64,000 bases of DNA from Saccharibacillus sacchari DSM 19268 (lineage in GTDB: Bacteria; Bacillota; Bacilli; Paenibacillales; Paenibacillaceae): NCBI RefSeq assembly GCF_000585395.1, contig NZ_KK073875.1, positions 1,798,788-1,862,787 on the forward strand, read 5' to 3'. Position numbers and translations under genes: made by a program. Under the pieces are notes generated by a model. It was not told the origin of the DNA, ran no database searches, and was given only the letters and a program-made list of their open reading frames with translations. How positions within the stretch are numbered: the first letter of the stretch is position 1; the number at the start of each line of letters is the position of its first letter. This document shows positions 40,192 to 49,255 of this stretch, piece by piece.

Positions 40192-42315
40192 GTGGACAAA
40201 CCGACCGGACGGCTGCTACCGATCCTGAAGCGTCTTCTCGCTTCACGGGGGGAGTTCGTTACGGTACGGGATCTGTCGGATGAATTGGACGTCAGCGAAA
40301 GAACGGTCAAACGCGAACTTCCCGGCGTGGAACACTGGCTCTCGGCAAGAGACGCCCGGCTGATCCGCAAACCGGGTGCCGGAGTCAAACTGGAAGTCGC
40401 CAAGGCGCAGCTTGACGCTCTTATAGAAGAACTGAGCGCGGCAGGCCCGGTCAGGGACTACAGTCGAGACGAACGCCACTATTTCCTGATTAGCGAGCTG
40501 TTGCTCGCGGCCGAGCCTGTCAAATCGTACAGTTTCGCTTCACAGTTCAAAGTTACCGAGAGCACGCTGAGCACCGATCTCGACCGGGCGGAAGAATGGC
40601 TGCAGCCGTTAGGCTTGCGCCTGATTCGCAAACCGGGGTTCGGCGTTTACGTCGAAGGTAGCGAGAATGCCATCCGTTCCGCGCTAATCCAACTTGTTTA
40701 TGAAAGTGTCGCCGAAGACCAAGTCGCCGAGTTGGTAAGCGGAAGCGTCGGAAACGAGGCCGCAGACCCGACAAGGGTCCGCTCCCATATCCGCAGCCGC
40801 CTGCTCAACCTAATCGACGAAGGCGCCGCCGAGCAGCTGCAACAGATGGTCGAAGAGTTGGAAAACAGCCTCGATCTCAAGCTGACCGACAGTGCCTACA
40901 TCGGCCTGGCGGTCCACCTCGCGCTTGCGATTCAACGCATTCGGGCCGGACAACGCATTGTGATCGACGTTCATGTACTGGACGGCCTTCGCAAGCTCGG
41001 CGAGTTCGAAAAAGCCAAACGGCTTGCGGCAAAACTGGAAACCATGCTGGGGATCGAGATTCCCGAAGACGAAGTCGGCTACATCACGATGCATCTCAAA
41101 GGGGCGGAAACGCGTCTGGATCGGGATCACGACAATTATTACGACTACGTCAGCTTCGAACTCGTCCGCCTGGCTCGCAACATGTTGAAGACAGCCGAAG
41201 CCGAACTCGGTTATGAGCTGAAAGGCAGCAGCAAACTGTTCGCCGGATTCGTCCATCACCTGGGCCCGGCCGTCGAACGGCTGAGATTGGGTCTGGACAT
41301 CCGCAACCCGCTGCTGGGGCAGATTCGCGAACAGTACGCCGAAGTCTTCGCCATTGCCGAGAAATGTTCGAATATTCTGGCCGATTACGTGAATCGCGAC
41401 GTGCCGGAATCGGAAATCGGCTATATCGCGATGCATATCGGCGCGATGAGCGAATACGCCAGAGCCGAACGTCCTTCGCCGAAAGTGCTGATCGCCTGCG
41501 CAAGCGGCATGGGCACCTCGGGCCTGCTGATGGCGAGGGTACGCAAAGAATTCCCCGCCTTCAACCTGATCGGCATCGCTTCCGCTTCGGAAGCCGCCGA
41601 GAATCAAGAAGCGGACTTTATCGTTTCCACCGTCGACGTCGAGACCGAAACTCCTGTCGTGCGGGTGTCCGTGCTGCTTTCTTTTAACGACGTTGAGGCC
41701 ATACGGCGCTTCGCGGATGAAGAGCAGCGGCGTTTCGTCAAAAAGAAAACCCGGCAGAATTTGCAAAACGATCTCGTCGGAACGTTGGATGAACACAAGC
41801 AGACGCTGGAAGGCATCCTCGACTTGATGAAAAACGTCGATATCGCGGATGCCTTTACCTCCCGGGACGTAGGCGAACTGATCGCGGCTATCTCGCGGCG
41901 GTTTACCGAAAACGCGGACGATGCGGCCGTGCTCGAACGCGAGCTGCACGAACGCGAGCGTCTCGGCGAAACCGTTCTCTCCCAAGACGGGCTGATTCTG
42001 CTGCACTGCCGCTCGGAAGTAATCGGCAAACTCATATTGGGTATCTTCCGCTTCCCGGACGGCTTGGCCGCCGAGTCGGAAGACAAGCCGATCACGCTGA
42101 AAGCGGCACTCCTTCTGCTGGCGCCGAAAGCCAGCGGCAAGTCCTACCTCCAGGCGGCCGGAGAAATCAGCAAATCGCTGATCGACCGCCCCGGATTTGC
42201 CGCCAGACTCTCTTCCTCCGAGCCGGATGCGCTCCGAAGAGAGATCGCGGACATGATGAGAGAGCTTTATGCAAGAAAAATAGAACAATACACATTGGAG
42301 GTTGAACAATTATGA
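40192..42315 (+). CDS. mtlR: MtlR-like PRD-containing transcriptional regulator
   Basis: 707 residues in BglG/MtlR order: an N-terminal HTH (VRDLSDELDVSERTVKREL), a second HTH (FASQFKVTESTLSTDLDRAEEWL) and two PTS-regulation domains with conserved His in GLAVHLALAI and ITMHLKGAE, then FVHHLGPAVERL and IAMHIGAM. An EIIB-like domain (VLIACASGMGTSGLL) and an EIIA-like C-terminus follow. Phosphorylation by HPr and the Mtl EII components should make it activate the mannitol genes. GTG start behind AAAAAGGAGG. It overlaps mtlA by 4 nt, so regulator and transporter are co-transcribed. Confidence 0.92.
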   Translation: MDKPTGRLLPILKRLLASRGEFVTVRDLSDELDVSERTVKRELPGVEHWLSARDARLIRKPGAGVKLEVAKAQLDALIEELSAAGPVRDYSRDERHYFLISELLLAAEPVKSYSFASQFKVTESTLSTDLDRAEEWLQPLGLRLIRKPGFGVYVEGSENAIRSALIQLVYESVAEDQVAELVSGSVGNEAADPTRVRSHIRSRLLNLIDEGAAEQLQQMVEELENSLDLKLTDSAYIGLAVHLALAIQRIRAGQRIVIDVHVLDGLRKLGEFEKAKRLAAKLETMLGIEIPEDEVGYITMHLKGAETRLDRDHDNYYDYVSFELVRLARNMLKTAEAELGYELKGSSKLFAGFVHHLGPAVERLRLGLDIRNPLLGQIREQYAEVFAIAEKCSNILADYVNRDVPESEIGYIAMHIGAMSEYARAERPSPKVLIACASGMGTSGLLMARVRKEFPAFNLIGIASASEAAENQEADFIVSTVDVETETPVVRVSVLLSFNDVEAIRRFADEEQRRFVKKKTRQNLQNDLVGTLDEHKQTLEGILDLMKNVDIADAFTSRDVGELIAAISRRFTENADDAAVLERELHERERLGETVLSQDGLILLHCRSEVIGKLILGIFRFPDGLAAESEDKPITLKAALLLLAPKASGKSYLQAAGEISKSLIDRPGFAARLSSSEPDALRREIADMMRELYARKIEQYTLEVEQL

Positions 42316-44276
42316 GCAGCGTATCGACGCCTGAAAAATCGGGCGGACTCAGAGACGGCGTACAAAAGTTCGGACGTTTCCTGAGCGCGATGGTTATGCC
42401 GAACATCGGCGCGTTTATCGCGTGGGGTCTGATCACGGCCCTATTTATTCCTAAAGGCTGGTTCCCGAACGAGCAGATCGGATCGCTCGTCGGTCCGATG
42501 ATTACTTACCTGCTGCCTCTTCTGATTGCTTATAGCGGCGGTAAGATGGTTGCGGATCATCGCGGCGGCGTGCTTGGCGCTATAGCCGTCATGGGTGTTA
42601 TCGTAGGGGCTCCCGATACGCCGATGTTCCTCGGAGCAATGGCTATGGGACCTCTCGCAGGCTGGGTAATCAAGCAATTTGACCGCATGGTAGAAGGCAA
42701 GATTCCGGCCGGCTTTGAAATGCTGGTCAACAACTTCTCGGCCGGCATTCTTGGCGCGGGGTTGGCAATCGGCGGCTATTACGGCGTGGGACCGTTGTTC
42801 GAAGCTTTCACTAGCGTCCTTGAATCCGGCGTTCAACAGATTGTAAACTGGGGACTCCTGCCGCTGGTCTCGCTTTTCGTAGAGCCGGCGAAGATTCTGT
42901 TCCTGAACAATGCGTTGAACCACGGCATCTTCACTCCGCTCGGTACCGACCAAGTAGCGGAACTCGGAAAGTCCGTGTACTATCTGTTAGAAACCAACCC
43001 GGGTCCGGGTCTCGGCGTTCTTCTCGCCTACTGGGTATTCGCCAAAGGTTCGATCAGAAGTTCGGCACCGGGCGCGATTGTGATCCAATTCTTCGGCGGT
43101 ATTCACGAAATTTATTTCCCTTACGTGCTGATGAGACCGGTTCTGCTTCTGTCCGTTATTCTGGGCGGCATGGCTGGCGTATTCACGTTCGTGGCGACTG
43201 GAGCCGGTTTGTCCGGTGCCGCGGCACCGGGCAGCATTATCGCAATTATGGCCGTAACGCCTAGAGGCGGTCACCTTGCCGTACTGGCCGGTGTAGCGGT
43301 TGCAACGATCGTTTCGTTCCTGGTCTCGGCGCTCTTCCTGCGTAACTACAAAGCAGACGACGAAGCGTTGGACAAAGCACGCGATGCTTCCAAAGCTATG
43401 AAAGGCACTAACGCTGCATCGGCAACAACAGCAGGCGTAAACGTACGCGTGAACGGCAAAGTCGAAAAAATCGTCTTCGCTTGCGATGCCGGCATGGGTT
43501 CGAGCGCAATGGGGGCTTCGTCCTTCCGCAAAAAAGTAAAAGCGGCAGGTCTGCCGATCAACGTAACGAACACCGCGATCGAAAACATTCCTGCGGATGC
43601 CGATATCGTCGTGACCCAGGAAAACCTGACGAGTCGCGCACGGGCAAAAGCTCCGAACGCGCATCACGTTTCGATCGACAACTTCATCAACAATCCGGTC
43701 TACGAAGACCTGATCGAAGAGTTGAAAGCTTCCCAATCCGGTGCTTCCCCGGCTGAACGCAACACGACGGCCACGACGCCGGATGCGCAATGGGACATCG
43801 ACAATGCTTTGGACAAAGCCGCTCCCGGAGCAGGCGCCGTCCAATCCGACATCCTGCGTAAAGAAAACATCCGCCTCGGCCTGCCGAGCGTAACGAAAGA
43901 AGAAGCGATCCGCGAAGCGGGACGTTTGCTTGCGGCATCCGGTTACGTTAAACCTGGTTACGTGGATGCCATGATCGAACGCGAAGGCGTAGCGTCGACT
44001 TATATCGGCAACGGCGTAGCGATCCCTCACGGCGTGGGCACGGCCAAGCACGAGATCGAAAACTCCGGCATCATCGTTCTCCAATATCCTAATGGTGTCG
44101 AGTTCGAAGCCGGAACGGCTTACCTCGTCGTCGGCATCGCAGGCGCTCGCGGCGAACACTTGAAGATTCTGACGAAGATCGCGGAAGCAATCGAAGACGA
44201 GTCGACCGTTCAACGCCTGGCCCAAACCAAAGACGTCAACGATATCTACAACACCCTGAGCGTACAACCCGAGTAA
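42312..44276 (+). CDS. mtlA: Mannitol PTS transporter subunit IICBA
   Basis: 654 residues with EIIC (about 1-345, GRFLSAMVMPNIGAFIAWGL, IPAGFEMLVNNFS), EIIB with the active Cys in IVFACDAGMGSSAMG (about 394) and a fused EIIA with the phospho-His in VAIPHGVGTAKHEI (about 577). This single-chain IICBA layout is that of E. coli MtlA; many Bacillota encode EIIA separately. It imports mannitol as mannitol 1-phosphate. Ala/Thr-rich linkers join the domains (NAASATTAG and ERNTTATTPDAQ). Confidence 0.93.
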   Translation: MSSVSTPEKSGGLRDGVQKFGRFLSAMVMPNIGAFIAWGLITALFIPKGWFPNEQIGSLVGPMITYLLPLLIAYSGGKMVADHRGGVLGAIAVMGVIVGAPDTPMFLGAMAMGPLAGWVIKQFDRMVEGKIPAGFEMLVNNFSAGILGAGLAIGGYYGVGPLFEAFTSVLESGVQQIVNWGLLPLVSLFVEPAKILFLNNALNHGIFTPLGTDQVAELGKSVYYLLETNPGPGLGVLLAYWVFAKGSIRSSAPGAIVIQFFGGIHEIYFPYVLMRPVLLLSVILGGMAGVFTFVATGAGLSGAAAPGSIIAIMAVTPRGGHLAVLAGVAVATIVSFLVSALFLRNYKADDEALDKARDASKAMKGTNAASATTAGVNVRVNGKVEKIVFACDAGMGSSAMGASSFRKKVKAAGLPINVTNTAIENIPADADIVVTQENLTSRARAKAPNAHHVSIDNFINNPVYEDLIEELKASQSGASPAERNTTATTPDAQWDIDNALDKAAPGAGAVQSDILRKENIRLGLPSVTKEEAIREAGRLLAASGYVKPGYVDAMIEREGVASTYIGNGVAIPHGVGTAKHEIENSGIIVLQYPNGVEFEAGTAYLVVGIAGARGEHLKILTKIAEAIEDESTVQRLAQTKDVNDIYNTLSVQPE

Positions 44277-44299
44277 CAATCGAGACGTTTTAAAAGTCG

Positions 44300-44325
44300 G
44301 CCGGCAGAGATCCCCCTCTGCCGGC
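44300..44325 (+). terminator. Hairpin after mtlA
   Basis: GCCGGCAGAG-ATCCCC-CTCTGCCGGC followed by a weak T tract (TTCGGCTTTGACTTTTT). Probably a partial terminator between mtlA and mtlD. Confidence 0.6.
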
Positions 44326-44521
44326 TTCGGCTTTGACTTTTTCCTTTGATAACCTTGACGTTGTAAGGCTTGTACTTACGAGCTTTTGCTCATCCCTAAT
44401 TCATGATTGGTCTCAGCTTTTTACAGGTCAGTTTTTCACCCTACCGTTTCCCTTCCCCGGAAACGGTTTGATATCTTTTTATTCCCACACTCTTTTTAGG
44501 AAGATTATTCTTCCACATCCC

Positions 44522-44601
44522 GGACGCGAGTATGTTGACTAAAGCGACTTTTGGCTTTGCGCAGCAAAACAACCCGAGCGCCAGGCAACATACTCGCGTC
44601 C
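44522..44601 (+). promoter_or_regulatory. Long perfect stem in the mtlD leader
   Basis: GGACGCGAGTATGTTG (44522-44537) pairs perfectly with 44586-44601 around a 48-nt loop. Directly after it CCCTCCTGGAGG can pair the mtlD ribosome site GGAGG with CCTCC. This suggests mRNA stabilisation or translational control of mtlD. The 44326-44521 stretch before it holds no gene I recognise. Confidence 0.6.
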
Positions 44602-44621
44602 CCTCCTGGAGGTAACAACCC

Positions 44622-45770
44622 ATGACTAAAAAAGCCATTCAATTCGGAGCCGGCAACATCGGCCGCGGTTTCATCGGAGCCCTGCTCGTCGAAGCAGGCT
44701 ACGAACTGGTCTTCGCCGACGTCAACGAAGCCATGATCAACGAACTGAACGAAAAGCACGGTTACGCCATCCATATCCTCGACCTCGACAAGCGCGAGAT
44801 TCCGGTAACCGGCGTGTCCGGCGTTCTGTCGAACAGCCCCGAGATGTCGAAGCATATCGCCGAAGCCGAGATCATCACGACGGCCGTAGGTCCCAACGTA
44901 CTGAAATTCATTGCCGTCAATATTGCCGCAGGCCTTGAAGAACGTGCCAAATCCGGCGCAGGCTTCTTGAATATCATCGCCTGCGAAAACATGGTCGGCG
45001 CAAGCTCGCACTTGAAAGAGCAAGTTTACACGCACCTGTCCGACGAAGCGAAAGCTTACGCAGACGAGCATGTCGGCTTCCCGAACTGTTCCGTCGACCG
45101 CATCGTGCCTCCGTTCAAAGGCGATAACCTGCTCGACGTGGGCGTGGAATCGTTCTTCGAGTGGATCGTCGAAGAACCTGCGTTCAAAGGCGGCGTTCCG
45201 GCGATCGAAGGCATGAAGCTGACCGATACGCTGGTTGCTTACGTGCAGCGCAAACTGTACACGCTGAACACGGGCCACGCGATCACGGCTTACCTGGGCT
45301 ACCTCAAAGGCCTGCCGACCGTCGACAAAGCGATCGAAGACGAATCGGTACGCGCAGTCGTGCGCGGCGCCATGGAAGAAAGCGGCGCGGCGTTGGTGAA
45401 AGAACACGGCTTCGACGCGGGCGAGCATGCGAAATACATCGATAAGATCGAAAAGCGTTTCCGCAACCCTTATCTTAACGACGACGTGAGCCGCGTAGGC
45501 CGCGAGCCGCTGCGCAAGCTCGGCCCGAACGACCGTCTGAGCGGCCCGGCGCGCATGGCGCTGAGCCTGGACCTGCCGATCGACAACCTGCTGACCGGCA
45601 TCGCGGCAGCTCTGCATTATAACAACCCGGAAGACAAGCAATCCGTCGAGCTGCAAGCGTCCATCGAAGAAAAAGGTCTGGAAGGCGCAATCGCCGACGC
45701 GACCGGATTCACGGAAGACAGCGGCGAAAACGCGAAGATCGCGGATGCTTACGAGTCGCTGAAAAATTAA
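44622..45770 (+). CDS. mtlD: Mannitol-1-phosphate 5-dehydrogenase
   Basis: 382 residues. The NAD-binding start KAIQFGAGNIGRGFIGALLVEAGYELVFADVN, ENMVGASSHLKE, VGFPNCSVDRIVPP and the catalytic-region Lys/His segment LNTGHAITAYLGYLKG are diagnostic of MtlD. It oxidises mannitol 1-phosphate to fructose 6-phosphate with NAD, completing the mannitol route begun by mtlA. The gap of 345 nt after mtlA contains a terminator and a leader hairpin, so it may be expressed at a different level. Confidence 0.95.
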   Translation: MTKKAIQFGAGNIGRGFIGALLVEAGYELVFADVNEAMINELNEKHGYAIHILDLDKREIPVTGVSGVLSNSPEMSKHIAEAEIITTAVGPNVLKFIAVNIAAGLEERAKSGAGFLNIIACENMVGASSHLKEQVYTHLSDEAKAYADEHVGFPNCSVDRIVPPFKGDNLLDVGVESFFEWIVEEPAFKGGVPAIEGMKLTDTLVAYVQRKLYTLNTGHAITAYLGYLKGLPTVDKAIEDESVRAVVRGAMEESGAALVKEHGFDAGEHAKYIDKIEKRFRNPYLNDDVSRVGREPLRKLGPNDRLSGPARMALSLDLPIDNLLTGIAAALHYNNPEDKQSVELQASIEEKGLEGAIADATGFTEDSGENAKIADAYESLKN

Positions 45771-45834
45771 TATTGTTCAAGGCGAGAAGGCTGCAACCGG
45801 CTTTCGGATTGCCTTGCCAAACCTTCGTCATACG

Positions 45835-45874
45835 AAAAAGAGACTGCTCGGCTTACGCCGCAGTCTCTTTTTTT
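45835..45874. terminator. Bidirectional terminator between mtlD and phosphoesterase
   Basis: AAAAAGAGACTG and CAGTCTCTTTTTTT pair around a 14-nt loop containing CGGC/GCCG. Confidence 0.85.
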
Positions 45875-45922
45875 GCGTCAGGAACATATCTTTTTTCAAA
45901 TCATGCTGCCGTCGCTTCGCGA

Positions 45923-47029
45923 TCATTCGAAATTCACGTTAATCACGGCCAACTCCGACCGCGTTCCCATCCGCAGCGGCAGTCCCCAGAATCCGTAACC
46001 GGACGTCACGATCGAATGCATCTGCCCTTTTTGCAAATAGCCCCAATCGTTCTCGTAGATCCGGTTCGTGATAAAGTTGGCCGGGAAAATCTGTCCGCGG
46101 TGCGTATGTCCCGACACTTCGAGATCGATTCCCGCCGCTTCGGCCAGCTCCAGCTCGTACGGCTGATGATCCAGCAGGATCAGCGGCGTCGCCGGATTCG
46201 CTTGCGCGACCAGCTCGGCTACCGACATCCGCCCGGGATCGGTCCGATCTTTGCGGCCGATCAGCGTCACCGGGAGTCCTTCGCTGACCACGTCGTCGTA
46301 TAGCATGATCATGCCGCTGTCCTCCAGCGTGCTGATCAGCGACGTGTCGCCCGCCTCCAGACGGTCATGGTTGCCGAGCGACGCGTAGACCGGAGCTTCG
46401 ATCCCGCGCAGAATCTCCGGAATTCCCTGCTTCACGTACTGCACGATATCGTCGTCCACCAGGTCGCCGGGAAACAATACCAGATCCGGCTGCTGCTCGT
46501 TGATCATTTTCACGAGACGCTTGGCGTGCGACGGCCCCGACAGCGCGCCGAAATGCGTATCCGCAGCCATGACGATCTTCATCGACTTTCGGCCGTCCAG
46601 CGAAGGCTTGCCGATCGCGACGTCATACGTCTTGATCACGGGGCTGTACGCGCTGTACGTACCGATTCCGCCCAATACCACCGTCAGCGCCAGCGCCGCG
46701 GCAGTCGCCGAACGGGCCAATTTGCGGCGGTCGATCCGGGTGAACAGTCTGAGCAGCAGCACGGTCGCGTTCGTTACCGGCAGCACCAACACCATCAGGT
46801 AAGCGAACACCAACCAGATTCCCGCGCTCCAATGCGCCCAAGCATACTCGCTGAACGCGAACCGGAAAAACATCGACCAAGCCGCGACCAATAACCCCGC
46901 CGACAGCACGACCAGCCAGCGTTTTTTTACGTCGGGCTTGAATGCTTTGATCCCTCTCCACAGATTCCACCCGATATACAAAAGAAACCCGTGATACACG
47001 AGCAGCGAAATGATAATGCGAATAACCAA
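45923..47029 (-). CDS. Membrane-anchored metallophosphoesterase
   Basis: 368 residues. Four membrane helices (about 1-130) precede a calcineurin-like phosphoesterase domain with all metal motifs: AADTHFG, LFPGDLVDDD, SLGNHDR, LLDHQP and SGHTHRGQ. This YkuE-like layout places the active site outside the membrane or at its surface; substrates in relatives include lipid-linked or cell-wall phosphates, but here it is unknown. It begins at TTG 47029 with GAGGAG about 10 nt upstream. Confidence 0.88.
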   Translation of the reverse strand: MVIRIIISLLVYHGFLLYIGWNLWRGIKAFKPDVKKRWLVVLSAGLLVAAWSMFFRFAFSEYAWAHWSAGIWLVFAYLMVLVLPVTNATVLLLRLFTRIDRRKLARSATAAALALTVVLGGIGTYSAYSPVIKTYDVAIGKPSLDGRKSMKIVMAADTHFGALSGPSHAKRLVKMINEQQPDLVLFPGDLVDDDIVQYVKQGIPEILRGIEAPVYASLGNHDRLEAGDTSLISTLEDSGMIMLYDDVVSEGLPVTLIGRKDRTDPGRMSVAELVAQANPATPLILLDHQPYELELAEAAGIDLEVSGHTHRGQIFPANFITNRIYENDWGYLQKGQMHSIVTSGYGFWGLPLRMGTRSELAVINVNFE

Positions 47030-47260
47030 ACCCTTAGGCTCCTCTCAGCTTTCGACAAGCGCAGATCCCATCATCGGCCCTTATGCGTTTTCTTTCTATT
47101 ATACGAAGTTGCCGACCATGAAGTCGAGCCGCGCTCCGGACGGTTGAACAGGAGATGTACGTCATCCTCCTTTTGAAGCAAAATATGCAGCACTCCGTTT
47201 ACAAGCAAAGCAATCGTAATTGAAGCGAGACGAACATTCGTGAACCGCTCTAACCGCAAC

Positions 47261-47443
47261 ATAACTACGAAAATACAGTTATCGTCTATTGAAGGTTTAT
47301 GGAAAAAGAAATAACTGCATATCTCCATTTATTTGAGCAGAAAAAGAAGCACTCTTCGAAAAAAGAGACAATTAACTGTATTTATGCAGGTATCGGTCTC
47401 AAATCGCCGAATTCGCAGAAATTAAATGGAGATATGCAGTTAA
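47261..47443. repeat. Intergenic four-unit palindrome array, TAACTGCATA type
   Basis: Units of about 22 bp start near 47261, 47311, 47372 and 47422 (spacings 50, 61, 50). Unit 2 (TAACTGCATATCTCC...) and unit 4 are perfect 20-bp inverted copies; unit 3 is an imperfect inverted copy of unit 1. The AT-rich region 47030-47450 holds no gene. Confidence 0.7.
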
Positions 47444-47450
47444 TTTAAAT

Positions 47451-47494
47451 AAGGCTGTTCCGCCCCTGTCACAGGTTCCGGAACAGCCTTTTAT
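47451..47494. terminator. Terminator of the sugar-type ABC operon
   Basis: AAGGCTGTTCCG and CGGAACAGCCTT (12 bp) around a 16-nt loop; T or A tracts on both sides. Confidence 0.8.
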
Positions 47495-47514
47495 CCCGAC
47501 TTTAGATCAAGCCC

Positions 47515-48330
47515 TTACCCTTTGATCGCCCCCGCCGTCATCCCCGCGATAAAGTATCGTTGCAGGAACAAAAACAGCACCACCATCGGCACCGCCGACA
47601 GCACGACTCCGGCGAGCAGCGTCGTATAATTCGTCACGTACTCCCCCCGGAACTGCATCAGCGCGAGCGGCAGCGTCAGCTTCGAATTGCCGTTGATCAG
47701 CAGCATCGGCATCAGCAGGTCGTTCCACGACATGACGAACAGGAACGTCGCGCACGCCGACAAGGCGGGCGCGGACAGCGGAATCGCGATCCGCACGTAC
47801 AGCCGCCATTCGCTTGCGCCGTCGATGCTGCCCGCTTCCAGCACTTCGCGGCTTAGCGAGCGCATGAAGCCCGTCAGCATGAATACGGTCAGCGGCAGGA
47901 ACAGCGCCACGGACACGATGACCAAGCCGAGCAAGTTATCCGACCAGCCGAGCTTGCGCACCAGCGAGTACAGCGGCAGCATGTTGACCTGCGTCGGCAC
48001 GATCAGGCCAGCGGCGTACAGCGCGAAGAAAAACGCGCCGATCCGGCCGCCGAAACGCACGATCGCATACGCGATCAGGCTGCCCAGCAGCAAAGACAGC
48101 GATACCGTGCCGAGCGTTACCAGCGTGCTATTGCCGAAGTAGCGCAGCATCGGCTGCTGATCGAACAGCGCGACGAAGTTTTCCAGCGTGAGCGGCTTCG
48201 GCCAACCGAGCGGGTCGGCGAAGAAGGCCGTCGTCGGCTTGAAGGCCGAGATCAGCACGAAATAGAGCGGCGCGGCGATGATCGCCGCGTACAGCAGCAC
48301 GAGCAGCCGTCCCAGCCATTTGAATGCCAT
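47515..48330 (-). CDS. Carbohydrate-type ABC permease (MalG-like)
   Basis: 271 residues with six membrane helices and the EAA loop (LSREVLEAGSIDGASEWRLYVRIAIPLSAPAL, read as EAGSIDGAS...IPLSAP). The N-terminus LVLLYAAIIAAPLYFVLISAFKP is typical of CUT1-family inner permeases. It pairs with the MalF-like gene 27 nt upstream. No ATPase gene is in the operon, so a shared MsmX-type ATPase elsewhere is expected. Confidence 0.9.
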   Translation of the reverse strand: MAFKWLGRLLVLLYAAIIAAPLYFVLISAFKPTTAFFADPLGWPKPLTLENFVALFDQQPMLRYFGNSTLVTLGTVSLSLLLGSLIAYAIVRFGGRIGAFFFALYAAGLIVPTQVNMLPLYSLVRKLGWSDNLLGLVIVSVALFLPLTVFMLTGFMRSLSREVLEAGSIDGASEWRLYVRIAIPLSAPALSACATFLFVMSWNDLLMPMLLINGNSKLTLPLALMQFRGEYVTNYTTLLAGVVLSAVPMVVLFLFLQRYFIAGMTAGAIKG

Positions 48331-48357
48331 AAAGTAGTCCTTCCTCCTTCCCCTGAC

Positions 48358-49242
48358 TTACGCCGCCCGGTCCGTGCGCAGCGCTTTGAATTGCAAATAC
48401 GTCAGTACGGCCAGCACGACCAGGAATATCATCGACCCCGCCGAAGCGAGTCCGAATTCGTAGTTGCCGAACGCCGTATGGTAAATGTACGTGGACAGAA
48501 TCTCCGTCGCGTTGTTCGGGCCTCCGTCCGTCATGACGAAGATCAGGTCGAACGCTTTGAACGACTGGATGGTCGTATACGCGATCACGATCGCCGAAGC
48601 CGGAGCAAGCAGCGGCCACGTGATATGGCGGAACAACTGCCAGCGGTTGCCGCCGTCGATTCGCGCCGATTCGTACAACTCGCCCGGAATCGCCTGCAAA
48701 CCGGCGATGAACACGATCATCATCTGTCCGGCGTGCGCCCATACCTGCACCGCTGCGATCGCGTACAGCGCGATATGGCGGTCGCCGATCCAGTTTTGCG
48801 TCAGGCTGTCCAATCCTGCGCCGCGCAGGCCCAGATTGAGCATGCCGATCGTCGGATCGTACACGAACGACCAGATCAAGCCGACCGAGACCGACGAGAG
48901 GATCGCCGGCAAAAAGTAAAGTGCGCGCAGGAAGACGCGCGTTCGCGTATTGCGGGACAGCAGCATCGCGAGCACCAGCGACACGATCGTCTGCACGATC
49001 ACGACGCTTAGCATGAACTTAACGTTGTTCAGCAGCGTTTTGCGGAACACGAGACTGTCGAAGCTGTCTTTGTAATTGCCCAGACCGACCATCCGGTACG
49101 AATCGGACACGCCGTCCCAGTCGGTAAAGGAGTAAAACAGCCCCGACAGCGTCGGATACGCGAACAGGAACAGATACAGCAGCGTGCCCGGCAGCAGGAA
49201 CAGCCACAAGGCACGCTTATGTTTCATTCTTTTGATATTCAT
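48358..49242 (-). CDS. Carbohydrate-type ABC permease (MalF-like)
   Basis: 294 residues with six helices and the EAA loop GELYESARIDGGNRWQLFRHITWPLL. The N-terminal ALWLFLLPGTLLYLFLFAYPTLSGLFYSFTDWDG region is classic for CUT1 outer permeases. It starts 13 nt after the binding-protein gene and is translated from ATG 49242. Substrate unknown. Confidence 0.9.
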   Translation of the reverse strand: MNIKRMKHKRALWLFLLPGTLLYLFLFAYPTLSGLFYSFTDWDGVSDSYRMVGLGNYKDSFDSLVFRKTLLNNVKFMLSVVIVQTIVSLVLAMLLSRNTRTRVFLRALYFLPAILSSVSVGLIWSFVYDPTIGMLNLGLRGAGLDSLTQNWIGDRHIALYAIAAVQVWAHAGQMMIVFIAGLQAIPGELYESARIDGGNRWQLFRHITWPLLAPASAIVIAYTTIQSFKAFDLIFVMTDGGPNNATEILSTYIYHTAFGNYEFGLASAGSMIFLVVLAVLTYLQFKALRTDRAA

Positions 49243-49255
49243 GGGCAGGCCGCGC

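Noticed and set aside
29297..47443. Short palindromic units with regular spacing as CRISPR arrays
   Set aside because: Only four units per locus, units occur in both orientations and are imperfect, and no cas genes are present.
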